This document shows positions 6,230 to 6,927 of a stretch of DNA of 6,927 nucleotides, one piece after another; within the stretch, counting starts at the first letter, position 1, and each line of letters opens with the position of its first letter. The notes below the pieces were generated by a model. The model did no database searches and was not told the DNA's origin. It saw only the letters and a list, made by a program, of their open reading frames with translations. Made by a program: the position numbers and the translations under genes. This DNA is from SABY01 sp964612515. GTDB taxonomy: Bacteria; Bacteroidota; Bacteroidia; Bacteroidales; 4484-276. The stretch spans positions 1 to 6,927 of the forward strand of contig CAZTCX010000190.1 in NCBI GenBank assembly GCA_964612515.1, given 5' to 3'.

Positions 6230-6927
6230 ATGAAAAACTCAAAATTCAAAATACGCATAGTTTCAACAGTAGTCATGATTCTTTTCATGCTAAATCCAAC
6301 AGCAAATGCACAATCCTGGCCTCAGGAAGGGGCAACATGGAGGTATTGCATCAGAAATTGGGCTGGATTACCCGCCGCTTTTCGGGATTTTGGTGTAACA
6401 CAGGACACGGTCATCGCCGGAAAAACATGGCACATGATCCAGCAAACCGCCGACCAGTATGGGCCGGTAATTGTTCCGCCTGATCATCCAACCACCTTAT
6501 TCACCAGGTATGAAAACGATACGGTGTTCAGGTGGGTGAATGATCAGGAATATTTGTTTTTTACTTACAACCTTGAGGTTGGCGATGTATTCACAACTTT
6601 TCGTTCAGCTGGTTTGAATGGTCTATGGAACGATTCAGCATGTACGTCAAGACTACCACTTGAGGTGATAGATTTTGAGATGGTACAGTATGGCGACCTG
6701 AACCTGAAACAATGGACCCTGCGTGACACACTGTTTCATGATCTCTATGAAACCGCCGGCCCTGAGGATGTGATCTATGTTTTAACTGAAAGAATTGGTG
6801 TGCTGAATTCATATCCGTTAATCAATACCCAGGAACCACCAGGACAAACATCTGGTGAATGTGGTTTACCATCAGACTGGGGCACTGCAGGAATTGGTAC
6901 TTATTCTGATAATGAAACTGAGATTGT
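6230..6927 (+). CDS. Exported Bacteroidota protein of unknown function, 5' part (runs off window)
   Basis: From the ATG at 6230 the frame stays open for 232 codons to the window edge. The product starts with a signal peptide: basic MKNSKFKIR, a hydrophobic VSTVVMILFML core, and likely cleavage near NPTANAQ at residues 22-28. The mature part opens WPQEGATWRYCIRNW and continues with beta-rich text such as DTVIAGKTWHMIQ, ENDTVFRW and YNLEVGDVF. This resembles, from memory, a family of Bacteroidota secreted proteins of unknown function that usually end in a T9SS sorting domain. That domain would lie past base 6927 and is not seen. No catalytic motif is visible. The leader (6181-6229) is 49 bases, very A/T-rich and without a Shine-Dalgarno site. 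A weak promoter-like TATATTTT lies at 6183-6190, so transcription may be either separate or shared with the upstream gene. Confidence 0.85.
   Translation, partial: MKNSKFKIRIVSTVVMILFMLNPTANAQSWPQEGATWRYCIRNWAGLPAAFRDFGVTQDTVIAGKTWHMIQQTADQYGPVIVPPDHPTTLFTRYENDTVFRWVNDQEYLFFTYNLEVGDVFTTFRSAGLNGLWNDSACTSRLPLEVIDFEMVQYGDLNLKQWTLRDTLFHDLYETAGPEDVIYVLTERIGVLNSYPLINTQEPPGQTSGECGLPSDWGTAGIGTYSDNETEI

Overview
The window looks like chromosomal DNA of a member of the Bacteroidota, probably from a draft or metagenome assembly because it carries a 10-N gap. Three things point there. Both genes with a visible 3' end finish in an ~80-residue type A C-terminal sorting domain of the type IX secretion system (T9SS). 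The start codons sit in A/T-rich leaders without a Shine-Dalgarno sequence. The non-coding left end carries the short dispersed repeat ending in AATGACA that is common in genomes of this phylum.

Layout: 1-791 holds no supported gene. It has three partial copies of the AATGACA repeat (25-51, 128-154 inverted, 292-311), a perfect 19-bp hairpin between the first two, smaller hairpins, and a (AGAAG)4 tract. From 792 to 4507 is one large secreted-protein gene interrupted by the gap at 3319-3328. It encodes a signal peptide, an M43-like metzincin protease domain (H231, E232, H235, H241, Met-turn near M309), a beta-solenoid region, an alpha-helical module and a T9SS sorting domain. A strong hairpin terminator (4515-4554) fills almost all of the 47-bp gap before the next gene. 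From 4555 to 6180 is a complete seven-repeat beta-propeller protein with signal peptide and sorting domain. From 6230 to the window edge is the 5' part of a third exported protein, open to the last base.

All three genes lie on the + strand and all products appear to be exported. At least two are T9SS cargo, destined for the cell surface or medium. The protease is the only one with a predictable enzymatic activity. I see no evidence that the three form a single pathway; a cluster of surface or secreted proteins is the safest reading. I did not find a clearly novel system. The most interesting signals are the mosaic base composition inside the two larger genes (about 33-37% GC in N-terminal parts, 53-56% in C-terminal modules, and a 54% GC patch inside one aberrant propeller blade), the terminator abutting a start codon, and the split gene whose frame shows that the gap length is not really 10.
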